A stretch of 12,237 nt of DNA from an uncultured Lysobacterales bacterium (GCA_937995275.1 CALKKN010000161.1:1-12237); one strand, 5' to 3'; numbered from the stretch's first letter, positions 1 to 8,243 are shown. The notes: generated by a model not told the origin, from the letters alone. Numbers and translations are program-made.

Positions 1-89
1 ACCACGCGCGCCATTATCACCCGGGCCGCTACTCGGATTCCTGCATACTGGCCGAGATGGATCGGCTGGAGAGCGACGGGCAGCTTTGA
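1..89 (+). CDS. Possible C-terminal end of an unidentified protein (partial at left edge)
   Basis: A plus-strand frame is open from the window edge to a TGA at 87-89 and would give about 28 residues ending in EMDRLESDGQL. The reading frame (codons starting at position 3) has mostly G or C in the third position, like the real genes here, and the peptide reads like an ordinary amphipathic helical C-terminus. It is too short to assign a family, and no start is visible. It would end about 90 bp before the terminator of the convergent receptor gene, a normal arrangement for two converging genes. It could equally be chance open frame. Confidence 0.35.
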   Translation, partial: HARHYHPGRYSDSCILAEMDRLESDGQL

Positions 90-178
90 AGCGCAGAGCC
101 GGTCCGGTCCAACCGGGTATCCAGGCCCCCGACGGCGCCCGTTGCACTGCGAGGGGTAAAACGGTGAAAACGCCGGGC

Positions 179-207
179 AAAAAAAGACGCGGACCGAAGT
201 CCGCGTC
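179..207 (-). terminator. Rho-independent terminator of the TonB-dependent receptor gene
   Basis: Read on the minus strand this is a perfect 9-bp stem (GACGCGGAC / GTCCGCGTC, plus positions 186-194 and 199-207) closed by a TTCG tetraloop and followed directly by seven T residues (plus 179-185). The GC-rich stem, very stable UUCG loop and U-tract are all the hallmarks of an intrinsic terminator. It lies 27 bp after the stop of the receptor gene, so it ends that transcript. The absence of a long T-run on the other side makes it one-directional. Confidence 0.93.
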
Positions 208-233
208 GCATGGTTGACCTGAAAATCAAGCGG

Positions 234-2687
234 CTACCAGCGGAATTCACCCCGCAGGTACCAGGAACCGCCGTCGTAACCCATCGGCGTGCGGCGCGGC
301 CAGGGCAATCCGTTGGAAACACGCGTTTCGACCCGGTTGGGGTAGGTGTCGAACACGTTGTTGGCCCCCGCCGTAAGCAGCCAACTGTCGTTGATCTCGT
401 AGGTTGCCGCCACGTCCCAGATGGTCTCCGCGCCCACCGGCTCGCGGTCGTTACGCTCGTCGATGGTTTCGTCGTAGTAGTTGGCGCGCACCACGAAGGT
501 CCACTGGTTCCAATGGTGAATGGCCGAGATATTGATGCGGTTTTCAGGCAGGTTGTTTTCGATATTGAAGATGGCGCCCTCGGTGACGGGCGGAATACCG
601 TTCACCGGGTTCTGGCTCCTGACATCGGTTTCGTTCCAATTCCAGGCAAAGCCGAAGGTTGTATCCGAACCGTTGTCCCACAGTGCAACGTACTGCGCGA
701 CCAGATCGATGCCCTGTGTCCTCGTGTTCAGGCCGTTGGTGTAGAAAGAGACTGAGGAAAACAGTGGATGATCGACGGGAATGTTGAAGGTCTTGACGAT
801 CCGGTCGTCGACGTCGATCCGGTAATAGTCCAGCGTGAGCGTCAGCCGGTTCAGCGGGTTGGCCGCAAAGCCGATGCTGATGTTGGTGGACTCTTCCGCA
901 TCCAGCGCCTTGCCGCCTAGGGACACCGCCAGATCGCTGGTCGGCAGCACGGTGCCCTCCTGGGTCTGCGTGCCCGAAGAGGTGTCAAACGTGGTGACGA
1001 TGGTCTGCAGGTTCGACTGGCCCGGCGTTGGCGCGCGGAAACCGGAAGATATGGCACCGCGCAGTGTGAAGGTGTCCGATACGTTCCAGCGGCCGGCCAG
1101 CTTGTAGTTGTCGGTGGATCCGAAGTCCGAAAAATCCTCGAAGCGGGCGGCGAACTGCAGCAGGAAATCATCGGTGATGTCCCATTCCAGGTCACCGTAG
1201 ATCGCCCAGTTGTCGCGGCTGAAGGAACCGGCGACGCTGGTCGGCGTGCCGGACATGCCGTTGGCTCCGATGGCCGGTTCGACGTAGTGCTCGCCGGTTT
1301 CCGGATTGATCAGCGAACTGACGCCCGTCCAGGGGCCGGCCGCCCATGATTCGAACTGTCCCTCTTTCAGCTTGTACGTTTCCTCGCGCCACTCGAAGCC
1401 GAATGCCAGGTTCAGATCGTTTCTGAGCGGCATCGAGAAGTCCGCGTTGAAGTTGATGTCCTCTTCCTCCAGCGGCGTGGTCTTGAAGACCTGCGGGGAT
1501 TCGGGGCCGAAGCTCGGATTGAGGGTGTTCCACAGCGTGTAGTCGATCTCGTTGTTGCCGTAGTTCAGGCTCACGTCCCACAGCATGCCGTTGGTGAACT
1601 CGCCCCTGAAGCCGCCGATGAGGCTGAAATCCGTGATATCGCCTTCCAGGTAGGGCGTGAAGCCGCCGGGGAACTGGTCGCACCAGCAGAAATTGCCTTC
1701 GGACGGGTCATCGGGATTGATCGGCAGCGGCGTCAGCACACCGGCCCTGTCCGGCGCCCGGTAGAAGAAGCGATACACGTGCTCGGTCTCGGCATAGTTA
1801 CCGAAGAAGTAGAATTCGGTGCTCTCGTTGATGTCGATACCTGCATTCCAGGCCGTTCGCACACCGGTGTTTTCGGGCCGCCCCCAGGTCTGGGCCAGCG
1901 TATCGCCCGGGTAGGGGCTGTCGGTGCCGACATTGGGTATGCCCGCATCGATCGCGGCCTGCGCGGCGGCCGGCTGGAATCCCCGGATCAACTGCTCATT
2001 GTCCACGATTTCGAAACTGAAGTTGAAGAATCCATTGCTGGTCAACGGCAACCCGATGTTGCCGGACACCCGCCACGACTCCTCACCCTCGTAGTACTGG
2101 CCATACTGGCCCTGGACCCGTCCACCTTCGCTCGAATCCTGCAGGATGAAGTTGATCACGCCGGCGATCGCGTCCGAGCCGTACTGGGCCGCGGCGCCGT
2201 CCCGCAGGACCTCGACACTCTTGAACGCGGTACTCGGCAGCGGTCCGATGTCTGAAGCGTGTGCTCCGGCGCTCATGGCGGCGCCGAAAATCTGGATCAG
2301 CGAAGAGCGGTGGCGGCGCTTGGAGTTGACGAGTACCAGGACCTCGTCGGGCGGCAACCCGCGCAAGGACGTCGATCTGACAAAGGAACTGCCGTCGCCG
2401 GTCAGCGGTGTCGCGGTGTAGGAGGGAACGGTATTCTTGAGCAGCTCAGTCGCATCCCCGACACCGTCCTGCTCCAGTTCCAGCCCGGTGAAAGAATCGA
2501 CCGGCACGGTGGAATCCGTGGCCGTCCGCGCCGTGCGCCGCGTGCCGGTGATGACCACTTCCTCCAGCGCCATTTCGTCGTCCCCGCCATCCCCGGTCTG
2601 GTCCTGGGCCAACACCGCAGTGGCGCCGAAAAGAGTGCAGAAAATTATGAACATCGCGTTGAAGAACGCCTTCGATTGTGTCGTCAT
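234..2687 (-). CDS. TonB-dependent outer-membrane receptor, substrate unknown
   Basis: An 817-residue outer-membrane receptor that would take up a substrate too large or scarce for porins, powered by TonB-ExbB-ExbD. Residues 1-27 are a Sec signal peptide with a likely cut at VLA/QD. A TonB-box-like stretch LEEVVITGTRR is at 41-51. The plug domain covers roughly 56-185, with the family pattern VEVLRDGAAAQYGSDAIAG near 158-176 just before the barrel. The rest is a 22-strand-type beta barrel rich in aromatic and acidic loop residues, ending in the outer-membrane sorting signal with a terminal Trp (LRGEFRW). Length is normal for the family. The start ATG follows a good GGGAGGAG ribosome-binding site. 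It is monocistronic: terminator at 179-207, and no gene in the same direction adjoins it. The substrate cannot be read from sequence. The Fur box upstream hints at an iron chelate, but the distance makes this tentative. Confidence 0.95.
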   Translation of the reverse strand: MTTQSKAFFNAMFIIFCTLFGATAVLAQDQTGDGGDDEMALEEVVITGTRRTARTATDSTVPVDSFTGLELEQDGVGDATELLKNTVPSYTATPLTGDGSSFVRSTSLRGLPPDEVLVLVNSKRRHRSSLIQIFGAAMSAGAHASDIGPLPSTAFKSVEVLRDGAAAQYGSDAIAGVINFILQDSSEGGRVQGQYGQYYEGEESWRVSGNIGLPLTSNGFFNFSFEIVDNEQLIRGFQPAAAQAAIDAGIPNVGTDSPYPGDTLAQTWGRPENTGVRTAWNAGIDINESTEFYFFGNYAETEHVYRFFYRAPDRAGVLTPLPINPDDPSEGNFCWCDQFPGGFTPYLEGDITDFSLIGGFRGEFTNGMLWDVSLNYGNNEIDYTLWNTLNPSFGPESPQVFKTTPLEEEDINFNADFSMPLRNDLNLAFGFEWREETYKLKEGQFESWAAGPWTGVSSLINPETGEHYVEPAIGANGMSGTPTSVAGSFSRDNWAIYGDLEWDITDDFLLQFAARFEDFSDFGSTDNYKLAGRWNVSDTFTLRGAISSGFRAPTPGQSNLQTIVTTFDTSSGTQTQEGTVLPTSDLAVSLGGKALDAEESTNISIGFAANPLNRLTLTLDYYRIDVDDRIVKTFNIPVDHPLFSSVSFYTNGLNTRTQGIDLVAQYVALWDNGSDTTFGFAWNWNETDVRSQNPVNGIPPVTEGAIFNIENNLPENRINISAIHHWNQWTFVVRANYYDETIDERNDREPVGAETIWDVAATYEINDSWLLTAGANNVFDTYPNRVETRVSNGLPWPRRTPMGYDGGSWYLRGEFRW

Positions 2688-2727
2688 GGACTCTCCTCCC
2701 GTCTGATTTTGTTGTGTTTACTCTTTT

Positions 2728-2751
2728 TTAACATCAGTTAATATGCGTCAA
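2728..2751 (-). promoter_or_regulatory. Putative promoter and palindrome upstream of the receptor gene
   Basis: On the minus strand a TTGACG hexamer (plus 2746-2751) matches the sigma70 -35 element in five of six positions. It is followed by an A-rich stretch without a clear -10 hexamer; the best is TAAAAA at a short 15-bp spacing. Between them sits a small perfect inverted repeat, TTAAC-TGAT-GTTAA (plus 2728-2741), where a repressor could act. The location 40-65 bp before the start codon is right for a promoter, but the -10 is poor, so this is a suggestion only. Confidence 0.3.
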
Positions 2752-2860
2752 ATTGGAGGCGCTGTCCAATCGGCCACCTCGGCACAAGGCCGCTCGGGTA
2801 GGCTGCGGTTCCGTCGGATTCCCTGGCCCGTGCAGGTGATCCAGATCCTTTGCATGCGAT

Positions 2861-2875
2861 TGAGAATTATTATTA
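2861..2875. promoter_or_regulatory. Candidate Fur box
   Basis: The 15-mer TGAGAATTATTATTA matches the 7-1-7 Fur consensus TGATAAT-N-ATTATCA in 12 of 14 defined positions. It lies in a short AT-rich patch within GC-rich DNA. It is 174 bp upstream of the TonB-dependent receptor start on one side and about 110 bp upstream of the broken secreted-protein gene on the other. It could therefore serve either gene or a longer leader. Iron control of a TonB-dependent receptor is common, which supports the reading. The distance from the receptor start is greater than usual. Confidence 0.5.
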
Positions 2876-2888
2876 GGAGCCGGAGGCG

Positions 2889-2955
2889 CAAGAAGGGAAG
2901 CGAGACTCCTTTTTACGTCGGAGGGCCGTCGCGCGTGCAAGAAAGCAAGCGAGAC
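2889..2955. repeat. Pair of 18-bp direct repeats in the intergenic region
   Basis: CAAGAAGGGAAGCGAGAC at 2889-2906 recurs as CAAGAAAGCAAGCGAGAC at 2938-2955, with 16 of 18 positions identical and a 49-bp offset. They lie just downstream of the Fur box and before the broken secreted-protein gene. Nothing about them identifies a binding protein. They could be activator sites, a duplicated segment, or chance in a purine-rich stretch. Confidence 0.5.
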
Positions 2956-2983
2956 CGCTAATTGGAGAAGGCAAGGTGCTAAC

Positions 2984-3780
2984 ATGATCCCAATGACAAA
3001 AGTGTCTTGCTGGCGAGCATAATCATTAAAAAGATCGCAATCCTCTTCACAGGCTTGTTTTATTGCCAGCCGGCTGCGGCGATCGAAGTGCTCGTATCGC
3101 AATTCAGTGTCGATTTCTACCGCCTTTATTTCGAAATTCACCTCACGCATCTACCCCCGGACGGGGTGGGTTTCAATCTATACGCTGAAAGCGCCTGCGC
3201 CATACTCCCACCGAGCCATGAACGGTTCCGCTTCACGTTCAATGCGGATGGCGGGCCGGTCATCGAAGATCCCGAAGTCACCACCACCGGAACGCCTGCT
3301 CTGGACCGGTGAGCCGACAGCTTGACGGATCACCTGTCCCTGGAGCAGATCGATTTCGGAAATTGGATCATCAACGGGAACATTCCCAATGGTTCACAGC
3401 CGTTTCATCCAGGGGACAGCCTCTGCATCCGGATCGGCCTTCCGGGGGCCGGGCATATCTATTCCGGCTTGCCGATTACGGCTACGCCGGAGGCCACCAT
3501 TCACCTGCAGAAGTCTTCGACGACCCAGTTCGTCACGCAAGTGGGCCAGGTCGTTCCCTACTCGTACCGGGTCGAAAATACCAGCTCTGTGATCGTCCAT
3601 GATGTCGCTCTTGACGACGACAATGTGGATGAGCCCCCGTTCTGCGAATTCGAAGGGGGCGACGAACTGGCGCCCGAGGGCCAGCCCCGCTCTGTAGTGT
3701 TTTGCACCGCCGAACACGATCACCATGGTGGAGAGATCGGCTTCATCTCACCACGACATCGCCATCCGGGCGGACGGTAA
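2984..3780 (+). pseudogene. Broken gene for a secreted protein with a DUF11-like domain
   Basis: One reading frame from 3007 to 3780 encodes a hydrophobic signal-like segment (IAILFTGLFYCQPAAA), then a beta-rich region. The last part (about 3490-3720) has the DUF11/isopeptide-repeat pattern, with VPYSYRVENTSSVIVHDVAL followed by an acidic loop and a VFCTAEH strand. A single TGA at 3310-3312 interrupts this frame, with protein-like sequence on both sides. The frame has only a TTG start at 3007. An ATG at 2984 with purine-rich DNA upstream lies in another frame and would join the signal segment if one A were added to the AAAA run at 2998-3001. The DUF11-like similarity also dies out abruptly near 3715, suggesting a further frameshift. 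Codon use is less GC-biased than in the neighbours. Most likely a decaying, possibly acquired gene for a surface or secreted protein; sequencing error or read-through is the alternative. Confidence 0.65.
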
Positions 3781-3860
3781 ACCGCTGATCGCCCTCATGC
3801 GGTCCGTGGTCAGGCAGGGCCAATGGCTATCAGCCTCTCAGCCGCCGGATTGGAAGCCGC

Positions 3861-6800
3861 CTAAACTTCCTGTTTACCGCCTTCGTGCCGCCGATACTGA
3901 TAGGCGTAGTAAACCACCGGTATGACGACCAGCGTGAGCAGGGTCGACACCAGGATGCCGAAAATCAGGCTGACCGCCAGCCCGCTGAAGATCGGATCGT
4001 CGAGGATGAAGAAGGCGCCGGCCATCGCTGCCACGCCGGTCAGGGCGATCGGGCGCGCGCGCACCGCGCCGGCATTCACGACCGCGTCGGCCAGCGGGAC
4101 CCCTCGCTCGACCTCCTGGCGGATGAAGTCCACCAGCAGAATCGAGTTCCGGACGATGATCCCGGCCAGGGCGATCATGCCGATCATCGAGGTCGCGGTG
4201 AACTGACGGCCGAGCAGCGCATGCCCGGGCAGAATGCCGATCAGCGTCAGCGGGATCGGGGCCATGATGATCAGGGGGACGCTGTAGGAGCGGAACTGGG
4301 CGACCACCAGCAGGTAGATCAGGACCAGGCCCACCACATAGGCCAGACCCATGTCGCGGAAGGTCTCGTAGGTCACCTGCCATTCGCCGTCCCACTTGAG
4401 GCCGGGTTCCCACGGGTCCGCAGGTTGCCGGATCAGGAACTGGCGGATGCCGCCCTCGGGCTCGGCGGGGTCCGGCAGGGCCGCAGCGATCGCCGCCATG
4501 CCGTACAGCGGGCTGTCCAGCCGGCCGCTGAGATCGCCCGTCACCAGCACCATCGGCAGCAGGTCCTTGTGGTAGATGGCCTGATCGCGCGAAGTCATCG
4601 TGAACCGGACGACCTCCGCGAGCGGGACCAGGCTGCCCGTTGAGCTGCGCACCCGCAGGCCGGCAATCGCGTCCGGATCGGCCTTGGCGGCCTCGTCCAG
4701 TTCGAGCCGGATCGGCACCGGGCGTCTACTCGCCTCGTCGTGCAGGTAGGACGCGTCCTCGCCCCCCATGGCGGTGGCGATGGCCGCGACGATGCTGGAT
4801 TGCGATACCCCCAGGCGGGCCGCCCGCGCGCGATCCACCGAGATCAGCAACCGGGGCTGGGGCGCTTCCAACGTGTCGTCCACGTCGACGATGTCGTCGG
4901 TTTGCTCGAACACCGCGCGGACCTGCCGCGCGGTCGCCTCGCGCTGCTCGGGCGTGGCGCCGTAAACCTCGGCCACCAGGGGCGCGATGACCGGCGGCCC
5001 CGGCGGCACCTCGACAATCTTCACGTTGGCGCCGTATCGCGCGCCGATCGCCTGCAGCGGCTCCCGCACCGCCATGGCGATCTCGTGACTCTGGCGGTCG
5101 CGCCGCGCCCGGTCGACCAGGTTGGCCTGGATGTCCCCCTGGTGGGGCTCGGAACGCAGGTAATATTGCCGCACCAGGCCATTGAAGTTTATGGGCGCCG
5201 AGGTGCCGGCATAGGTCTGGAAGTTCACCACTTCGGGAACAGCCGTCAATTCCCGGGCCAATTCGTCGAGCACGCGCTGGGTCTGCTCGACCGGCGTGCC
5301 CTCCGGCATGTCGACCACCACCTGGAACTCCGACTTGTTGTCGAAAGGCAGCATCTTGAGCACCACCCACTGCACGCCGACGAGCGCAACCGAGATGCTG
5401 ATCAGGGCCAGCACGACGCCGAGCATCGCCAGTCGCCGGCGGCGGCCGGCACGCCCACCCAGGAACGGCCGCAGGTGCCTGTCGAACACGCCGTAGAGGA
5501 ACGTGTAAAGCCGGTCGGTCTGCTCCCCGCCATGCGCTTCGGCCGAGTGCGCCTGGTTTCTGAACGCCCGGTAGAACAACCAGGGCGTGAATATGAACGC
5601 CACGCCCAGCGAGATCAGCATGCCCATGCTGGCGTTGATCGGAATCGGCGCCATGTAGGGGCCCATCAGGCCCGTGACGAAGGCCATCGGCAGCAGGGCC
5701 GCAATCACCGTGAACGTCGCCAGGATGGTCGGGCCGCCAACCTCCTCGACGGCCAGGGGTATCGACCGGAGCAGCGGCAGGTTGCTGATGTGCATGTGCC
5801 GATGCGCGTTTTCAACCACGACAATGGCGTCGTCCACCAGGATGCCGATGGAAAAAATCAGCGCGAACAGCGACACGCGGTTCAACGTGAACCCCCAGGC
5901 CCAGGACGCGAACAGCGTAATCGCCAGCGTGATCACCACCGCGGCGCCCACGACAACGGCCTCGCGCCGGCCCAGGGCCAGCCCGACCAGGACGATTACC
6001 GACAGCGTGGCGAACACCAGCTTCTTGATCAGCGTCTTCGCCTTGTCGTCCGCCGTTTTGCCATAGTTCCGCGTGATGGTCGCGTGCATCCCGTCCGGGA
6101 CCAGCGCCCCCTGCAACTGCTCGAAGCGCGCGATGACCGCGTCGGCAACGTCGACGGCATTGGTGCCCGGCTTCTTGGCCACGGCCATCGTGACGGCCGG
6201 GTGCTGCGTCCCGGAAGGCAGCCCCAGGTGACTTTCGGGCCCCAGCCCGAAACTGGCGCGCTGCTGGGGCAGGTCGGGTCCGAGCGAGACCGTCGCCACA
6301 TCGCGCAGGAACACCGGCCGCCCCTCGCGGGCGCCGACCACCAGGTCCGCGACCTCATCGGGCTCGCCGAGAAACGTGCCGGCCTGGACCAGGATATCCT
6401 CGTTATCCGCGGCGAACGAACCCGCATCGGCCGAGGCGTTGGCGCTGGACAGGGCCTGCCGCAGCTGCTGCAGGTCGATGTCATAACCCGCCAGGCGATC
6501 GGGGTCGAGCCGCACGCTCACCACCCGGTCGGGGCCGCCGATCGTATAGATGTCGCGCGTCCCCGGAACCCGCTGCAGCTCGGTCTCCATGACGTGGGCG
6601 ACGCGTCGCAGTTCATGGGCGCCGACCTCCGGATCCTCGCTCCAGAGGGTGCCGGTCACGATCGGCACGTCATCGATGCCGCGCGGCTTGATCAGCGCCG
6701 GCAGCACGCCGATGCCCGACGGCATCCAGTCGCGGTTGGAATAGACCGCGTTGTACAGGCGCACGATGGCCTCGTCGCGCGGCTCGCCGACTTCGAACTG

Positions 6801-7121
6801 CACGGTCAGGATGCTGTCACCGGGCCGCGATACGGAGTAGATGTGCTCGACCCCGTCGATTTCCGAGAGGATGCGCTCCATCGGCGTGCTCACCAGCTGC
6901 TCCACCTCGGAAGCCGAGGCGCCGGGATAGGGAATGAACACGTTGGCGAAGGTGACATCGATCTGGGGCTCCTCCTCGCGCGGCGTAACGGCGATGGCGA
7001 AAAACCCCAGCAGCAGCCCGACCACCATCAGCAGCGGCGTGATTTCGGTCTGCAGGAACCGGGCGGCCAGCCTGCCGGAAATGCCCAGCTTGTCCTCGCT
7101 GCGCGAGATGTGCTCGCTCAT
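3861..7121 (-). CDS. RND-family efflux transporter, inner-membrane permease subunit
   Basis: A 1086-residue proton-driven pump, the size and layout expected for AcrB-like RND permeases: TM1 at about 28-46, a large periplasmic domain to about 365, a bundle of TM segments 368-520, a second periplasmic domain, and a closing TM bundle after about 890. GILVDDAIVVVEN carries the paired proton-relay aspartates D430 and D431. In the last bundle the relay lysine position of AcrB reads Arg (GIIVRNSILLVDF, R991). The porter-domain sequences YPGASASEVEQLVSTPMERI (66-85) and EVPPGPPVIAPL are typical of a subgroup of proteobacterial RND pumps whose substrate is not well known. It starts 13 bp after the adaptor gene, with GGTGA six bases before the ATG, so the two are co-translated partners. 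No outer-membrane channel gene is in the window, so a TolC-like protein would come from elsewhere. The exported compound is not identifiable. Confidence 0.95.
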   Translation of the reverse strand: MSEHISRSEDKLGISGRLAARFLQTEITPLLMVVGLLLGFFAIAVTPREEEPQIDVTFANVFIPYPGASASEVEQLVSTPMERILSEIDGVEHIYSVSRPGDSILTVQFEVGEPRDEAIVRLYNAVYSNRDWMPSGIGVLPALIKPRGIDDVPIVTGTLWSEDPEVGAHELRRVAHVMETELQRVPGTRDIYTIGGPDRVVSVRLDPDRLAGYDIDLQQLRQALSSANASADAGSFAADNEDILVQAGTFLGEPDEVADLVVGAREGRPVFLRDVATVSLGPDLPQQRASFGLGPESHLGLPSGTQHPAVTMAVAKKPGTNAVDVADAVIARFEQLQGALVPDGMHATITRNYGKTADDKAKTLIKKLVFATLSVIVLVGLALGRREAVVVGAAVVITLAITLFASWAWGFTLNRVSLFALIFSIGILVDDAIVVVENAHRHMHISNLPLLRSIPLAVEEVGGPTILATFTVIAALLPMAFVTGLMGPYMAPIPINASMGMLISLGVAFIFTPWLFYRAFRNQAHSAEAHGGEQTDRLYTFLYGVFDRHLRPFLGGRAGRRRRLAMLGVVLALISISVALVGVQWVVLKMLPFDNKSEFQVVVDMPEGTPVEQTQRVLDELARELTAVPEVVNFQTYAGTSAPINFNGLVRQYYLRSEPHQGDIQANLVDRARRDRQSHEIAMAVREPLQAIGARYGANVKIVEVPPGPPVIAPLVAEVYGATPEQREATARQVRAVFEQTDDIVDVDDTLEAPQPRLLISVDRARAARLGVSQSSIVAAIATAMGGEDASYLHDEASRRPVPIRLELDEAAKADPDAIAGLRVRSSTGSLVPLAEVVRFTMTSRDQAIYHKDLLPMVLVTGDLSGRLDSPLYGMAAIAAALPDPAEPEGGIRQFLIRQPADPWEPGLKWDGEWQVTYETFRDMGLAYVVGLVLIYLLVVAQFRSYSVPLIIMAPIPLTLIGILPGHALLGRQFTATSMIGMIALAGIIVRNSILLVDFIRQEVERGVPLADAVVNAGAVRARPIALTGVAAMAGAFFILDDPIFSGLAVSLIFGILVSTLLTLVVIPVVYYAYQYRRHEGGKQEV

Positions 7122-7134
7122 GTCAGGTCACCGT

Positions 7135-8220
7135 TCAGGAACGCGAGGCCGCCAGCGCCTGCCGGGCCGCCTTCGGGTCCGTCACGACCCGCTCGCCGGC
7201 CTCCAGCCCGGCCAGTATGGCTACCTGACCGTCCGCCTGCGGCCTGCCCAGGCGAACCTGCCGCAGGCGCGGAACGCCGTCCTCGCCAAGCACGTAGACG
7301 GCGGTCAGCTCACTGCGTTGCACGACGGCCGACGATGGAACCAGCAGCGCCTTCTCCTCACCCGCGTGGAAGCGGACCTTGACCCACATACCCGGGTAGA
7401 TGCCGTGCTGTCCCTCGGACAGGCGGAGCCTCACGCGGAACGTGTGGGTCGACGGGTCGGCATAGGGAAAGACCCGGATCTCCACGGCGGCCAGCTCGCG
7501 GCCGTCGGGCAAGTCGATCCAGGCTTCTCCACGGGACCGCAACCCGGCGATATCCGACTGCGGCACGTCGACGACGACCCGCAGGTGCTCGAGCGAAAGC
7601 CCCGTCATCAGCGGTGTGCCGACGGTCGCCATCTCGCCCACCTCCACGTGCCGTTCGACCACGATACCGCTGTACGGCGCGCGCACGATGGTGTTCTCGT
7701 AACGCTCGCGGGCCGCGATCAACGCACCCTCGGCCGCTTCCACCCTGGCCTCCGCGGTCTGCAGGTCCGCGGTGCTGCGGTCCATGTCGGCCTTGGAAAC
7801 GCGGGCCTGGCCGTAAAGCTGCTGAATGCGGCCGTGGTTGGAGCGGGCTTCCCCGCGCCGGGCCTCGGCTTCCTGCGCGGCGGCCTCGGCCTGCTTCAGA
7901 TCCGCCACGGCGGCCAGGTCCCGGAAGCGAACGATGACGTCGCCGCGCTCGACGTAATCGTCCACGTCGAACGGCACCTCCTCGATACGGGCGGACACCT
8001 GCGCCGAGACGGTGGACCGGCGTTCGGCCTCGACGATGCCATCGTAACTGCGTTCATGAACGACCGCGGAGCGCTCGGCGACCACGGCCGGTAATTCGGC
8101 GGCGACCGACGACAGCGCAACCGCCGCCGCAATCACAGCACACAACGCGGTGGCCGCGCGGCGTCGCGTCTCTGCGGCCCGGTGCGGACCGGCGGCACGG
8201 AAATTCGTGTTCATGGCCAT
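7135..8220 (-). CDS. RND efflux periplasmic adaptor (membrane fusion protein)
   Basis: A 361-residue periplasmic adaptor that bridges the RND pump and an outer-membrane channel. Residues up to about 42 form an Arg-rich n-region plus hydrophobic signal or anchor (ALCAVIAAAVALSSVAA). A split biotinyl-lipoyl domain follows (YDGIVEAERRSTVSAQVSARIEEV and, later, IVRAPYSGIVVERHVEVGE). Between its halves is an Ala/Glu/Arg-rich coiled-coil hairpin (about 100-165). Beta-barrel and membrane-proximal domains make up the rest (GIYPGMWVKVRF, LLVPSSAVV, VRLGRPQADGQVAILAGLEAGERVV). It is the first gene of the efflux operon. The longest start is an ATG at 8220. A second ATG at 8214, two codons in, has an AGG seven bases upstream and may be the true start. 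Confidence 0.93.
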   Translation of the reverse strand: MAMNTNFRAAGPHRAAETRRRAATALCAVIAAAVALSSVAAELPAVVAERSAVVHERSYDGIVEAERRSTVSAQVSARIEEVPFDVDDYVERGDVIVRFRDLAAVADLKQAEAAAQEAEARRGEARSNHGRIQQLYGQARVSKADMDRSTADLQTAEARVEAAEGALIAARERYENTIVRAPYSGIVVERHVEVGEMATVGTPLMTGLSLEHLRVVVDVPQSDIAGLRSRGEAWIDLPDGRELAAVEIRVFPYADPSTHTFRVRLRLSEGQHGIYPGMWVKVRFHAGEEKALLVPSSAVVQRSELTAVYVLGEDGVPRLRQVRLGRPQADGQVAILAGLEAGERVVTDPKAARQALAASRS

Positions 8221-8243
8221 ACCTGACTTGAAATATCAGTATA

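Larger units (their letters stand above)
2688..2983. other. Intergenic region between the receptor and the broken secreted-protein gene
   Basis: About 300 bp without a supportable gene. It separates two divergent units and holds the receptor ribosome-binding site and putative promoter, the Fur box and the two direct repeats. A 72-codon open frame from 2743 is rich in Arg with no ribosome-binding site or family resemblance and is not called. A weak AGGAG...CTCCT pairing followed by five T residues near 2906-2914 is too poor to call a terminator. Confidence 0.6.

Noticed and set aside
2876..2914. AGGAG...CTCCT followed by T-run as a terminator
   Set aside because: Only five pairs with a very long loop; too weak, and there is no gene end just before it.
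2743..2961. 72-codon plus-strand open frame starting near the Fur box
   Set aside because: Arg-rich and without ribosome-binding site or protein-like pattern; the DNA is better explained as regulatory spacer.
2734..3150. 138-codon minus-strand open frame overlapping the receptor promoter and the broken gene
   Set aside because: It runs through the Fur box and repeats and antisense to the DUF11-like gene. It has no ribosome-binding site and no recognisable domain.
3310..3312. TGA as a selenocysteine codon
   Set aside because: No clear SECIS-like hairpin just downstream, the site lies between domains, and other lesions in the same gene point to decay.
4740..7382. Very long (880-codon) plus-strand open frame antisense to the RND pump
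   Set aside because: Its protein is rich in His, Arg, Asp and Gln with no family pattern. It is the usual shadow of a GC-rich gene in the opposite strand, and the opposite frame has clear RND motifs.
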